NCBI RefSeq assembly: GCF_001636615.1
Contig: NZ_LGEK01000046.1
Location: 1 to 38,043, forward strand
Length of the DNA stretch: 38,043 nt
From: Mucilaginibacter sp. L294
GTDB taxonomy: Bacteria; Bacteroidota; Bacteroidia; Sphingobacteriales; Sphingobacteriaceae
Direction: 5' to 3'
The position numbers were made by a program, and so were the translations under genes. Under the pieces are notes generated by a model. It searched no databases and was not told where the DNA came from. It worked only from the letters and a program-made list of their open reading frames with translations. Below, one piece after another: positions 1-7,560 of the stretch (position 1 is the stretch's first letter; each line of letters starts with the position of its first letter).

Positions 1-19
1 AGATGTGTATAAGAGACAG
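1..19 (+). other. Untrimmed Nextera/Tn5 mosaic-end adapter
   Basis: The first 19 bases are exactly the Tn5 mosaic end AGATGTGTATAAGAGACAG used in Nextera-type library preparation. A reverse-oriented copy lies at the other end of the contig. It is a sequencing or assembly artefact, not a native mobile element, and the gene at 20..378 is cut by it. Confidence 0.97.
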
Positions 20-378
20 ATATTCCCCTCAGGGTCTTCGCCATCACAAAACAGAGAGTTGATCCCTGCGAATGATCTTATCTCTTTCATGTCAACACCA
101 GCGTTTAAAAGCTTTTGCCTTAACAAGGTGAGGTTTGGTGTTACATTAAAAATAAGTTTGGTGTTACTTTCTGCTTTAAGTTTTGCGCCGGGTTCGGGCA
201 TATATGCTTCCCCTATTTTGTGCAAAGCAATCTCCATTGTGCCGGCATTTAAAACTACCCACTCGTTTTTAATTTCCTCAATTACAGTCAGTTGAAAACT
301 ATCGGTGTAAAATGTTTTTAGCTTTTCTACATCGAATGCAAAAAGTATAATTCTTGTTAATGATGCTTTAATCTTCAA
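20..378 (-). CDS. VOC/glyoxalase-fold protein, C-terminus cut by adapter
   Basis: Reading leftward from a TTG at 378..376, an open frame of about 119 codons runs into the adapter. It starts LKIKASLTRIILFAFDVEKL and has the typical VOC beta-alpha-beta-beta-beta opening: FDVEKLKTFYTDSFQL, then EWVVLNAGTMEIALHKIG. It ends with FCDGEDPEGNI, the usual closing strand of glyoxalase/bleomycin-resistance/dioxygenase-fold proteins. There is no ATG before the middle of the domain, and an in-frame TAA lies two codons upstream of the TTG, so TTG is the likely start (read as Met). The TTG overlaps the TGA stop of the upstream gene (TTGA), which suggests translational coupling. VOC members range from metal-dependent isomerases to resistance proteins; the substrate cannot be told. 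Only the last residues are missing. Confidence 0.75.
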
Positions 379-875
379 CGCTTAAATTTAGCAAGAGTGT
401 TATCAATCAAAGGTATTATTTCTAAAAAGCCGATTGCAAGGCTCTGTATTTGGTTCTGAAGATGATCGGGTTGTAGCCTAACCCAGCCCTCCATTAATGT
501 TAGTGGCCCAAATTTTACACTTACATTTGGCCATTCATTTTCAAACTGTTTGAAATTTGCCCTGAACAGGTCTGCAAATTTACGGCTCTGTATCAGGTAG
601 CCGTCTAACTGTCTCAGTTTAAATGCGTGAATGTTGTAACTTATCTTTTGTTCGGCAATGATGTTATCATTCATCCAAATTGAAAAGAAGATCCTTGATT
701 TAGAATGTAGCGGGTCTTCATTGGGGTTTGCCCATGCCCTTTTATACATCTTTAAGTATACAGAATCCATCATCTCACCAACTGCTACTTCAATTTGCAG
801 GGTTTTAAGCACTTCTTTATCAAGCTGGACTGCTGCTTTCTGAAACGTATTTAGGTATATTTCTGAATCTATCAT
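375..875 (-). CDS. Hypothetical protein, about 166 aa
   Basis: I do not recognise this protein. From the ATG at 875..873 it reads MIDSEIYLNTFQKAAVQLDK and ends IDNTLAKFKR. It has no signal peptide, no membrane segment and no obvious cofactor motif; it looks like a soluble, mixed alpha/beta protein with several aromatic residues. A TTG four codons upstream (887) would extend it, but the ATG is preferred. It lies downstream of the Crp/Fnr gene on the same strand (73-bp gap holding a palindrome at 910..927), and its stop overlaps the start of the VOC gene, so the two may be co-translated. The role is unknown. Confidence 0.7.
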   Translation of the reverse strand: MIDSEIYLNTFQKAAVQLDKEVLKTLQIEVAVGEMMDSVYLKMYKRAWANPNEDPLHSKSRIFFSIWMNDNIIAEQKISYNIHAFKLRQLDGYLIQSRKFADLFRANFKQFENEWPNVSVKFGPLTLMEGWVRLQPDHLQNQIQSLAIGFLEIIPLIDNTLAKFKR

Positions 876-909
876 GCTTAAATACAAAGCTGATTAAAAA
901 CCCGATGCC

Positions 910-927
910 TGACAAGGACATTTGTCA
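910..927. promoter_or_regulatory. Candidate Crp/Fnr-type operator palindrome
   Basis: TGACAA-GGACAT-TTGTCA is a perfect 6+6 inverted repeat with a 6-bp spacer. A smaller palindrome, GACA-TT-TGTC, is nested within it. The 18-bp size and the TGACA half-sites resemble Crp/Fnr-family operators. It lies about 35 bp upstream of the ATG at 875 and just past the stop of the Crp/Fnr gene, so the neighbouring regulator may control the two downstream genes. Binding is inferred, not shown. Confidence 0.5.
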
Positions 928-948
928 CAAAATGCTGCGGGAGTTATT

Positions 949-1527
949 TTATTTGTTAACCGAGTGGCGGCGAATGCGGCTAAGCGTTTCCCTGCTAACA
1001 CCAATATATGACGCTATCATGTGTAGTGGTACCCGGTTAAAAGTATCGGGATATTTTTCAATAAACCGGAAATATTTTTCTTCGGCCGAGCCGCTGATAG
1101 TTGTGAAAACCCTGTTTTGATTGGCTATCTGGCTTCTACCAACCAGTTCTTTCATCAATTGTTTTAAGGCGGGGATCTCTTTTAACAGGAAGTGAAAATC
1201 CTGTTTATCCCATACTAAAACCTGGCTGTCTTCTATCGCATCGATATATGCATTTGAGGGATTGCCGGTAATGTAGCTTTCCCTGTCGCTAAGCCAGTTG
1301 TTTTCGGTAGCAAATCTTAAAATATACTCATTGCCTTTATCATCGGTTCGTAAAAGTCGTAACATGCCCCTGGTAATAAAAAATATATACCTGGCTATCT
1401 CTCCCTCACGTAAAACAAATTCCCGTTTTGCTACCTTCCTTTCAACCGATAAAGACCGGATCAGGCAAAGGTCCTGATCTGTAAGTATAGCTTTTGCTGA
1501 TATGTATCTTTCAAAAACATCAAACAT
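949..1527 (-). CDS. Crp/Fnr family transcriptional regulator
   Basis: This 192-residue protein has the two-domain Crp/Fnr plan. An N-terminal cyclic-nucleotide-binding-like beta-roll covers about residues 20-125 (VAKREFVLREGEIARYIFFI, then GMLRLLRTDDKGNEYILRFA). A long helix follows, and a C-terminal winged helix-turn-helix lies at about 166-187 (VPLHMIASYIGVSRETLSRI). There are no clustered cysteines of the FNR iron-sulfur type, and the cAMP phosphate-binding RxS motif is not evident. The ligand is therefore unknown, as for many Bacteroidota members of this family. It starts 31 bp after the TPR gene, likely in the same transcript, and is followed by a palindrome that could be its operator. 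Expected role: ligand-responsive DNA-binding activator or repressor. Confidence 0.9.
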   Translation of the reverse strand: MFDVFERYISAKAILTDQDLCLIRSLSVERKVAKREFVLREGEIARYIFFITRGMLRLLRTDDKGNEYILRFATENNWLSDRESYITGNPSNAYIDAIEDSQVLVWDKQDFHFLLKEIPALKQLMKELVGRSQIANQNRVFTTISGSAEEKYFRFIEKYPDTFNRVPLHMIASYIGVSRETLSRIRRHSVNK

Positions 1528-1558
1528 AAGATCGGGTAAAAAAAATGTTTATAAAAGC

Positions 1559-1903
1559 TTAATAATCGTCGTCATCATCTTCCTCAAAGCCTTTGGCCGA
1601 ACGATAAACGGCCTCTAGTTCGCTAAAAGCGTGCATATCGTGTTTGGCTTTTGTTATCTCCATACCCTTCTCATAAGTGCTTATCGCGTCGTCTTTACGA
1701 TTCAGGGCTTCATACAATTTGCCTAAATGATAGTAGGTGCCAGTATAATTTGGGTGGTTGTTCACCAGGTCTTCGTAATAGCTCAATGCTTTTTCGCTAT
1801 CGTTAAGTCGCAGGTATTCAGTGGCCAGCGCATATTTTAAAAATTCATCTTCGGGTTCGTTTTGTATAAACGCCAACAGCTTATCTAATCTGCTTATCTC
1901 CAT
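1559..1903 (-). CDS. Small tetratricopeptide-repeat protein
   Basis: This is a 114-residue, all-helical protein with about two TPR units. One is residues 20-50 (EFLKYALATEYLRLNDSEKA); the next is about 52-86 (YYHLGKLYEALNRKDDAIST). The C-terminal tail is very acidic (EEDDDDDY). It has no signal peptide, so it is probably cytoplasmic and acts as a protein-protein interaction module; the partner is unknown. It is divergent from etfB (75-bp shared upstream region) and lies just upstream of the Crp/Fnr gene on the same strand. Confidence 0.85.
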   Translation of the reverse strand: MEISRLDKLLAFIQNEPEDEFLKYALATEYLRLNDSEKALSYYEDLVNNHPNYTGTYYHLGKLYEALNRKDDAISTYEKGMEITKAKHDMHAFSELEAVYRSAKGFEEDDDDDY

Positions 1904-1925
1904 TTTAAACTCTCTCTTTTTTAAC

Positions 1926-1933
1926 TAAATTTG
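1926..1933 (+). promoter_or_regulatory. Predicted -7 box of the etfBA promoter
   Basis: TAAATTTG matches the Bacteroidota primary sigma -7 consensus TAnnTTTG exactly and sits 46 bp before the etfB ATG. The -33 region is only T-rich, without a clear TTG. Confidence 0.5.
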
Positions 1934-1978
1934 CGGTATCCTAATTACAAATACCTGTAAAAATATAAACCAATTATA

Positions 1979-2719
1979 ATGAGTAAAATACTGGTATGTA
2001 TCAGCAATGTTCCGGATACTACGACAAAAATAACCTTTACTGATAACAACACCCAATTTAATACAAATGGTGTTCAGTTTATCCTTAACCCGTACGATGA
2101 AATTGCCCTTGCGCGTGCTATTGAGTTAACCGATGGCGGCAAAGGCAGTGTAACCGTTATAAACGTTGGCGAAGCCAATACAGAAGCTACCATCCGTAAA
2201 GCATTAGCCATTGGCGCTACCGATGCCGTACGCATTAACGCTAAACCGCATGATGCATGGTTTGTGGCCTATCAGATTGCCGAGTATGTTAAAGCAAACC
2301 CATTCGACCTGATATTGACCGGCCGCGAGTCTATCGATTATAATGGCTCTAAGGTTGCCGGTATGCTTGGCGAGTTATTAGACCTTCCATCAGTATCCAT
2401 CATCAAAAAACTGGATGCTACCGATAGCGAAGCTACCGTTGAGCGCGAGATTGAAGGCGGCAAAGAAGTGCTGACCATCCCCTTCCCTTTTGTGGCTGGC
2501 TGCGCCGAAGGTGTTGCCGAGCCCAAAATACCAAACATGCGCGGCATCATGAGTGCACGCACCAAACCATTGGCTGTTGTTGAACCGGTTGAGGTAAAAA
2601 CTTTATCAGAGATCATCAGTTATGAAACACCTGCCCCACGTGGCCAGGTAAATTTGGTGCCGGCGGATGATGTTGCCAAACTGGTTGACTTGTTACACAC
2701 CGAAGCAAGGGTTATTTAA
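1979..2719 (+). CDS. etfB: Electron transfer flavoprotein subunit beta (EtfB/FixA)
   Basis: This 246-residue protein is of normal EtfB length. The N-terminus MSKILVCISNVPDTTTKI and the segment ALARAIELTDGGKGSVTVIN are typical of the Rossmann-like EtfB/FixA fold. The AMP/nucleotide-binding and partner-recognition region is seen around residues 112-145 (LILTGRESIDYNGSKVAGML). With EtfA it forms a cytoplasmic FAD heterodimer that accepts electrons from acyl-CoA and other dehydrogenases and passes them to ETF:quinone oxidoreductase. It is 31 bp upstream of etfA and probably cotranscribed. The start ATG follows an A/T-rich leader without a clear Shine-Dalgarno sequence, as is usual in this phylum. 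Confidence 0.95.
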   Translation: MSKILVCISNVPDTTTKITFTDNNTQFNTNGVQFILNPYDEIALARAIELTDGGKGSVTVINVGEANTEATIRKALAIGATDAVRINAKPHDAWFVAYQIAEYVKANPFDLILTGRESIDYNGSKVAGMLGELLDLPSVSIIKKLDATDSEATVEREIEGGKEVLTIPFPFVAGCAEGVAEPKIPNMRGIMSARTKPLAVVEPVEVKTLSEIISYETPAPRGQVNLVPADDVAKLVDLLHTEARVI

Positions 2720-2750
2720 TTAAAGGATTTTAACGATCAATATTTCATAT

Positions 2751-3728
2751 ATGTCAGTTTTAATATACGCGGAGAATGCGGGCGGTAAATTCAAAAAATC
2801 AACTTTTGAAGCAGTATCATACGCCAAAGCAATTGCCGACCAAAATAAGACCAATCTTATAGCCATATCAATTGGCGATGTTGCCAAAGATGACCTGGTT
2901 GCCCTTGGCAAATACGGCGCCGAAAAGGTTTTAAACGTAAGCAACAATAAATTAAAGAATTTTGTGAACCAGGCCTATGCATCGGTTATTGCCGAAGCTG
3001 CAAATGCTAACGGTGCCGATATTGTTGTGCTTTCAAACTCATTTAGCGGCCGCGGCCTTGCCCCCCGTTTGGGTGTTAAGTTGCAAGCCGGTGTTGCCGA
3101 TGGCGCTGTTGCATTGCCTGAGCAAAATGGTGGCAAATTTACCGTGAAAAAAACAGCCTTCTCTGGTAAAGCGTTTGCCGTGGTTGAATTAACATCGGCC
3201 AATAAGGTTATAGCGCTTACACCAAACGCTTATAAAGTAGTTGAAGGTGGTTCTGCCGCCCCGGTTGAAGATTTTAGTGTAGAAGCTAAAGCGTCCGACT
3301 TTAAAGAGTTGATCAAAGACATCGTCCGCTCTACCGATAAGGTATCGTTACCCGATGCGGAGATCGTTGTATCGGCCGGTCGTGGCTTAAAAGGGCCCGA
3401 GAATTGGGGTATGATAGAAGAACTTGCCGACCTGCTTGGGGCGGCTACAGCCTGCTCAAAACCGGTATCAGACGCCGGATGGCGCCCACATAGTGAACAT
3501 GTTGGCCAAACAGGCATAGCTGTCAGTCCAAATTTGTATATTGCGATAGGTATTTCGGGTGCTATACAACACCTTGCCGGCATCAGTTCATCAAAAGTTA
3601 TTGTTGTGATAAACAAAGATGCCGAAGCGCCGTTTTTCAAAGTAGCGGATTATGGTATAGTAGGCGACGCGTTTGAAGTGTTACCAAAATTAATTGCCGC
3701 AGTTAAAGAGTACAAAGCATCAGCTTAA
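2751..3728 (+). CDS. etfA: Electron transfer flavoprotein subunit alpha (EtfA/FixB)
   Basis: This 325-residue protein is full length for EtfA. The N-terminal domain starts MSVLIYAENAGGKFKKSTFE. The C-terminal FAD-binding domain (about 200-320) contains VSAGRGLKGPENWGMIEELA, GAATACSKPVSDAGW and GQTGIAVSPNLYIAIGISGA, and ends with the conserved INKDAEAPFFKVADYGIVGD. It binds FAD and completes the EtfAB electron carrier. The gene lies between etfB and the DUF151 gene with short gaps (31 and 30 bp to the chosen starts), which suggests a three-gene operon. Confidence 0.96.
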   Translation: MSVLIYAENAGGKFKKSTFEAVSYAKAIADQNKTNLIAISIGDVAKDDLVALGKYGAEKVLNVSNNKLKNFVNQAYASVIAEAANANGADIVVLSNSFSGRGLAPRLGVKLQAGVADGAVALPEQNGGKFTVKKTAFSGKAFAVVELTSANKVIALTPNAYKVVEGGSAAPVEDFSVEAKASDFKELIKDIVRSTDKVSLPDAEIVVSAGRGLKGPENWGMIEELADLLGAATACSKPVSDAGWRPHSEHVGQTGIAVSPNLYIAIGISGAIQHLAGISSSKVIVVINKDAEAPFFKVADYGIVGDAFEVLPKLIAAVKEYKASA

Positions 3729-3758
3729 AAATAATATATCGCCGTGATGGGTAATGAC

Positions 3759-4358
3759 ATGAAAAAGATTAAGCTGGATATTGTAGGGTTATCCTACAGC
3801 CAAACACAATCCGGCGCGTATGCTTTGGTATTGGGCGAAGTAAGCGGCCGCCGCAGACTACCTATCATTATAGGTAGTTTTGAGGCGCAGGCCATTGCTA
3901 TCGAAATAGAGAAAATGACGCCGAGCCGTCCTCTTACTCATGATTTGTTTAAGAGTTTAGGCCAGGCCTTTAACATCACCGTACAAGAGGTTGTTATTTA
4001 TAACCTGGTTGACGGGATCTTTTATTCGAAGCTTATTTGCAGCGATGGTAAAAAAACGGTTGAAATTGATGCACGTACCTCTGATGCCATTGCGGTATCG
4101 GTAAGGTTTGAGTGCCCTATTTATACATATGAGTTTATTCTATCAAGCGCGGGCATCGTAATAGAGGGTAACGATTTTGTGTACCTGGAGAACATTAACG
4201 AAACTCCCGAAGAAAAAACACACTCATCAGCCGCAGGCACTTATGCTTCATTAAGCGAGGACGAACTGAAAAGTAAACTCCAGCAAGCACTGGCCGAAGA
4301 AGCTTACGAAAAAGCAGCCAAGATCCGTGATGAACTCACCAAACGGAAATCGTCATAA
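3759..4358 (+). CDS. DUF151 bifunctional nuclease family protein with UVR motif
   Basis: From the ATG at 3759 the protein has 199 residues and begins MKKIKLDIVGLSYSQTQSGA. In-frame GTG (3744) and ATG (3747) lie just upstream, but the usual family N-terminus favours 3759. A DUF151/bifunctional-nuclease domain covers about residues 5-125 (RRLPIIIGSFEAQAIAIEIE; RPLTHDLFKSL; IDARTSDAIAVSVRFECPIY). A UvrB/UvrC-type helical motif is near the C-terminus (LQQALAEEAYEKAAKIRDEL). Family members in plants and bacteria have reported RNase/DNase activity; the physiological role in Bacteroidota is unclear. It is the last gene of the etfBA cluster and is followed six bases later by a terminator. Confidence 0.9.
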   Translation: MKKIKLDIVGLSYSQTQSGAYALVLGEVSGRRRLPIIIGSFEAQAIAIEIEKMTPSRPLTHDLFKSLGQAFNITVQEVVIYNLVDGIFYSKLICSDGKKTVEIDARTSDAIAVSVRFECPIYTYEFILSSAGIVIEGNDFVYLENINETPEEKTHSSAAGTYASLSEDELKSKLQQALAEEAYEKAAKIRDELTKRKSS

Positions 4359-4363
4359 AACAA

Positions 4364-4396
4364 AAAAGGAGGATATCTAACCGATACCCTCCTTTT
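4364..4396. terminator. Bidirectional intrinsic terminator
   Basis: GGAGGATATC (4368-4377), loop TAACC, then GATACCCTCC (4383-4392) form a 10-bp stem with one A-C mismatch, flanked by A's on the left and T's on the right. It sits between the DUF151 gene and the convergent beta-barrel gene and can serve both. Confidence 0.85.
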
Positions 4397-4416
4397 CTTT
4401 TAAAAAGCTATCCTGA

Positions 4417-5010
4417 TTAGAAGGCGAATCCGATATTAATATTCGAAACGCTATTTCTGATGGTTGTTCCGGTATTGCTCTTGTTGATATCGGTAATACC
4501 GCCCTGGCCATTTAATTCGATAAAGAATTTAGCTTTATTAGATACCGGGAATTTTATACCGATCCCTACATCAAGCCCGGCATCAGTTGTGCTGAAAACA
4601 GATTTTACATCTGTACCATTTGAGGTTTCTGAAGCTGTTAACAAAAAGCCAATGTACGGGCCAAAGTTAAGGTACCAGTTTTTGGTACGGCCAAAGTGCC
4701 AGTTTGCCATAACAGGTACAGTTACGTAGTCTAACTTATAGTCTGCTGCCGAACTACCAAAATAACCGTTAGCCCAGCCTTTTTGATCGTAAGCCGCTTT
4801 TACTTTAATGCTCCAACTGTCAGAAAAATAATGGTCAACGGCTATACCGGCGTTAAAACCGCTTTTATAATCGGCGGTTAAGTTGCTTGCGGTTACGGTA
4901 GATGCATTGTAACCAACGTTAACGCTAACTTCGTTTGTGCCTTTTGTTTGTGAGAATGCTGATGCAGAAATTGCAAATACAGCAATTAGTGTAGTAAAAA
5001 ATTTATTCAT
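4417..5010 (-). CDS. Outer-membrane beta-barrel protein (porin family)
   Basis: This 197-residue protein has a clear signal peptide (MNKFFTTLIAVFAISASAFS, cut near residue 20). It is followed by alternating amphipathic strands rich in G, Y, N and aromatics, such as NVGYNASTV, SIKVKAAYDQKGW, YLNFGPYIGFLL and LDVGIGIKFPV, and ends in a phenylalanine (NINIGFAF), as expected for BAM recognition. Size and pattern fit a small 8-stranded barrel of the PorT/OmpX-like Bacteroidota family (beta-barrel domain PF13568 class). Role: structural or adhesion/porin; no substrate is evident. It stands alone, with its 3' end at the shared terminator 4364..4396. Confidence 0.85.
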   Translation of the reverse strand: MNKFFTTLIAVFAISASAFSQTKGTNEVSVNVGYNASTVTASNLTADYKSGFNAGIAVDHYFSDSWSIKVKAAYDQKGWANGYFGSSAADYKLDYVTVPVMANWHFGRTKNWYLNFGPYIGFLLTASETSNGTDVKSVFSTTDAGLDVGIGIKFPVSNKAKFFIELNGQGGITDINKSNTGTTIRNSVSNINIGFAF

Positions 5011-5160
5011 AAATTGTGATTAAAGTTGGCGCGAAGATAAGATTTTGCTTTAAAAACCGCGCCTCAAATTCGCATTAAAACTACCTTCCTCATATCGCTT
5101 TAATTCACTATTTTCAGCCTTTGTTTTTTTCTAACTATTAATTGTTTAAACCAGTGCTGT

Positions 5161-6420
5161 ATGAATATTAAGTTTCGCTTAATACTGATGAATTTTATGC
5201 AATTTTTTATATGGGGGGCCTGGCTGCTCACCATTGGCGCATACTGGTTTCAAAACAAACATTGGTCTGGGGCGCAATTTGGGGCTATCTTCTCTACCAT
5301 GGGCATCGCCTCTATATTTATGCCGGCTATAACCGGCATCATATCAGACAGGTTTATAAATGCCGAAAAGCTATACGGCATTATGCATATTTTGGGTGCG
5401 GCAACTTTATTCTCGCTTCCGCTTGTAAAAGACCCCACCACGTTTTTTTGGGTATTATTACTAAACATGATGTTTTATATGCCTACCCTATCGTTATCAA
5501 TAACGGTTGCCTACTCGGCTTTAAAAAACAGTAATATTGATATTGTAAAAGAATACCCACCTATACGCATCTGGGGAACCATCGGCTTTATTGTAGCACT
5601 TTGGACAGTAAGTTTAACCCATAACGAAACCTCGTCAAACCAATTTTATATTGCTTCTGCTATATCGCTGGCTTTGGGTATCTATGCGTTCACTTTACCT
5701 AAATGCAGGCCTTTTGCTGTACGGACAGGGAATAAGTCGTTCGTTAATTTATTGGGATTAAATGCATTCGCTTTATTCAAAACACCAAGATTTGCCATAT
5801 TTTTTGCATTCTCATTACTATTAGGAGCCGCTTTACAACTTACCAATGCCTACGGCGACACTTACATACACGATTTTGCTAAAATACCGGCTTATAAAGA
5901 TCTGGTTCCGGTTAAGTATCCGGCTATAATCATGTCAATATCGCAGATATCGGAGACGCTATTTATCCTGGCTATCCCCTTCTTCCTGCGTAAATTTGGT
6001 ATTAAGTATGTGATGCTTTTTAGTATGTTAGCATGGGTACTGCGCTTTGGGTTGTTTGCCTTTGGCGACCCTGCAAACGGTTTATGGATGATCGTATTAT
6101 CATGTATCGTATACGGTATGGCGTTCGATTTCTTTAACATCTCGGGATCGCTGTTTGTGGAAACACAAACCACTCCGGAAATCAGGGGCAGCGCGCAAGG
6201 GCTGTTTATGATGATGGTTAACGGTTTCGGCGCATTATTAGGCAGTTTTGCAAGCGGCTTCATCATCGATAAATATTTCACCCTGGCAGATCAAGGCAAG
6301 AATTGGCATGGCATATGGCTAACATTCGCGGCATATGCTTTGGTAATTGCAGTTATTTTCCCGTTTGTATTCAGATATAAACACAATGCGGCGCTTAAAC
6401 ATGCTATAGAAAACGCTTAA
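5161..6420 (+). CDS. MFS transporter, nucleoside:H+ symporter-like
   Basis: This 419-residue protein has about 12 hydrophobic segments. The N-terminus reads LILMNFMQFFIWGAWLLTIG, and the first inter-helix region has FSTMGIASIFMPAITGIISD. This is the pattern of the nucleoside:H+ symporter branch of the MFS (NupG/XapB). The central part carries EYPPIRIWGTIGFI, also typical of that branch, and the C-terminal half has ETQTTPEIRGSAQGLFMM. Expected role: proton-driven uptake of nucleosides across the inner membrane; the exact substrate is not provable here. It is followed 23 bp later by the DUF3667 gene, so the two are likely cotranscribed. Confidence 0.85.
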   Translation: MNIKFRLILMNFMQFFIWGAWLLTIGAYWFQNKHWSGAQFGAIFSTMGIASIFMPAITGIISDRFINAEKLYGIMHILGAATLFSLPLVKDPTTFFWVLLLNMMFYMPTLSLSITVAYSALKNSNIDIVKEYPPIRIWGTIGFIVALWTVSLTHNETSSNQFYIASAISLALGIYAFTLPKCRPFAVRTGNKSFVNLLGLNAFALFKTPRFAIFFAFSLLLGAALQLTNAYGDTYIHDFAKIPAYKDLVPVKYPAIIMSISQISETLFILAIPFFLRKFGIKYVMLFSMLAWVLRFGLFAFGDPANGLWMIVLSCIVYGMAFDFFNISGSLFVETQTTPEIRGSAQGLFMMMVNGFGALLGSFASGFIIDKYFTLADQGKNWHGIWLTFAAYALVIAVIFPFVFRYKHNAALKHAIENA

Positions 6421-6443
6421 ACCTCTACATACATCCTAAACCG

Positions 6444-7556
6444 ATGAAAAAACACTACCGTAAAGAGAATGATTGTTTGAATTGCGGAACCATCTTACAA
6501 GGCAAATTTTGCCATAACTGCGGGCAGGAAAACCTGGAGATGAAAGAGAGCTTTGGCCACATGCTAAACCATGCCATAAGCGATTACTTCCATTTCGATT
6601 ACCAGTTTTTCCATACGCTAAGGCCATTGTTTTTAAAACCGGGCCACCTTACTAAGGAATACCTTGCTGGCCACCGCGCGCAGTACCTGCACCCGGTAAA
6701 GATGTATATTTTTATCAGCCTGGTGTTTTTTGTGTTTTTCTTTCAAGGCAATAAGCATGAAAACAATAAGGTGAAAGACGAAAAACGCAGCGAGCAAAGA
6801 GGAAGCGGTAAGAATAAAACCGGGGGTGACAAAGGCCTTTACTCCAATTTAGACCTTACCGTTGAGCAAAAGAAAGCTATTGCCGAAAAGCTGAAGGCCT
6901 ACGTGCCCGATACAATTGCCAAAGAGATAAATGCAGATATTGAAAAGGGCTCTCCAAAAGTAAAGGTTCGCGAAACGGATAACGAAGGAGGGTTTACATT
7001 TTACGGTGACGACAACGTAGATAAATTTGCAACGTATGAGGACTATTTGGGCAACCAGGCCAAACTCCAGGGAAAAGACAGGGATAATATGCTGGAGCGC
7101 TACCTTGTAAAAAAGAATTACGACTGGAAATACCAGGGAAAAAACGCCAAAGACGTTTTAATGGAGGGCTTTAGGCATAATGCACCAAAAATGATGTTTT
7201 TGCTACTTCCTCTGTTCGCTCTTATCTTAAAATTAGCTTTCTGGAAAAACCATAAGCTTTATGTAGAGCATATTATTTATGCCATACACTTGCATTGCTA
7301 CGTGTTCTTGTTTTTAACGATAGTTATATTGTTAAATTTAATTTTACCGGATAGCTGGGAAGCTGTTACAAGTATTTTGCAGGCAGCAGCCAATATCATC
7401 ATTATCTGGTATATCTACAGGTCGTTACGCGTGGTTTATAATCGTAGCCGCTGGCGTACCATAAGCAAAATGGTTGGGGTATCAATTATGTATACGTTTG
7501 TATTTGCCTTATCCGCTTTGGTAATACTTTTTATTACTGCTATTACATCAGTATAA
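6444..7556 (+). CDS. DUF3667 zinc-ribbon membrane protein
   Basis: This 370-residue protein has an N-terminal zinc ribbon with C11, C14, C23 and C26 (CLNCGTILQGKFCHNCG). The DUF3667 signature follows: FDYQFFHTLRPLFLKPGHLT, then EYLAGHRAQYLHPVKMYIFI leading into the first membrane helix (about 85-102). A charged loop of about 110 residues (residues 105-240, rich in K/E/D) comes next. Three or four C-terminal membrane helices follow from about residue 250. The family is widespread in Bacteroidota and functionally uncharacterised. It is downstream of the transporter in an apparent two-gene operon. Its stop is only 4 bp from the stop of the convergent GH9 gene, leaving no room for a terminator. 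Confidence 0.88.
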   Translation: MKKHYRKENDCLNCGTILQGKFCHNCGQENLEMKESFGHMLNHAISDYFHFDYQFFHTLRPLFLKPGHLTKEYLAGHRAQYLHPVKMYIFISLVFFVFFFQGNKHENNKVKDEKRSEQRGSGKNKTGGDKGLYSNLDLTVEQKKAIAEKLKAYVPDTIAKEINADIEKGSPKVKVRETDNEGGFTFYGDDNVDKFATYEDYLGNQAKLQGKDRDNMLERYLVKKNYDWKYQGKNAKDVLMEGFRHNAPKMMFLLLPLFALILKLAFWKNHKLYVEHIIYAIHLHCYVFLFLTIVILLNLILPDSWEAVTSILQAAANIIIIWYIYRSLRVVYNRSRWRTISKMVGVSIMYTFVFALSALVILFITAITSV

Positions 7557-7560
7557 AGTT

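Noticed and set aside
1..19. Possible native Tn5/IS50 end
   Set aside because: The exact mosaic end, plus the read-2 adapter continuation at the other contig end, shows it is library adapter; no transposase gene is present.
5..295. Plus-strand open frame beginning MYKRQ
   Set aside because: It starts inside the Tn5 adapter and is antisense to the VOC-fold gene, which has a clear domain pattern.
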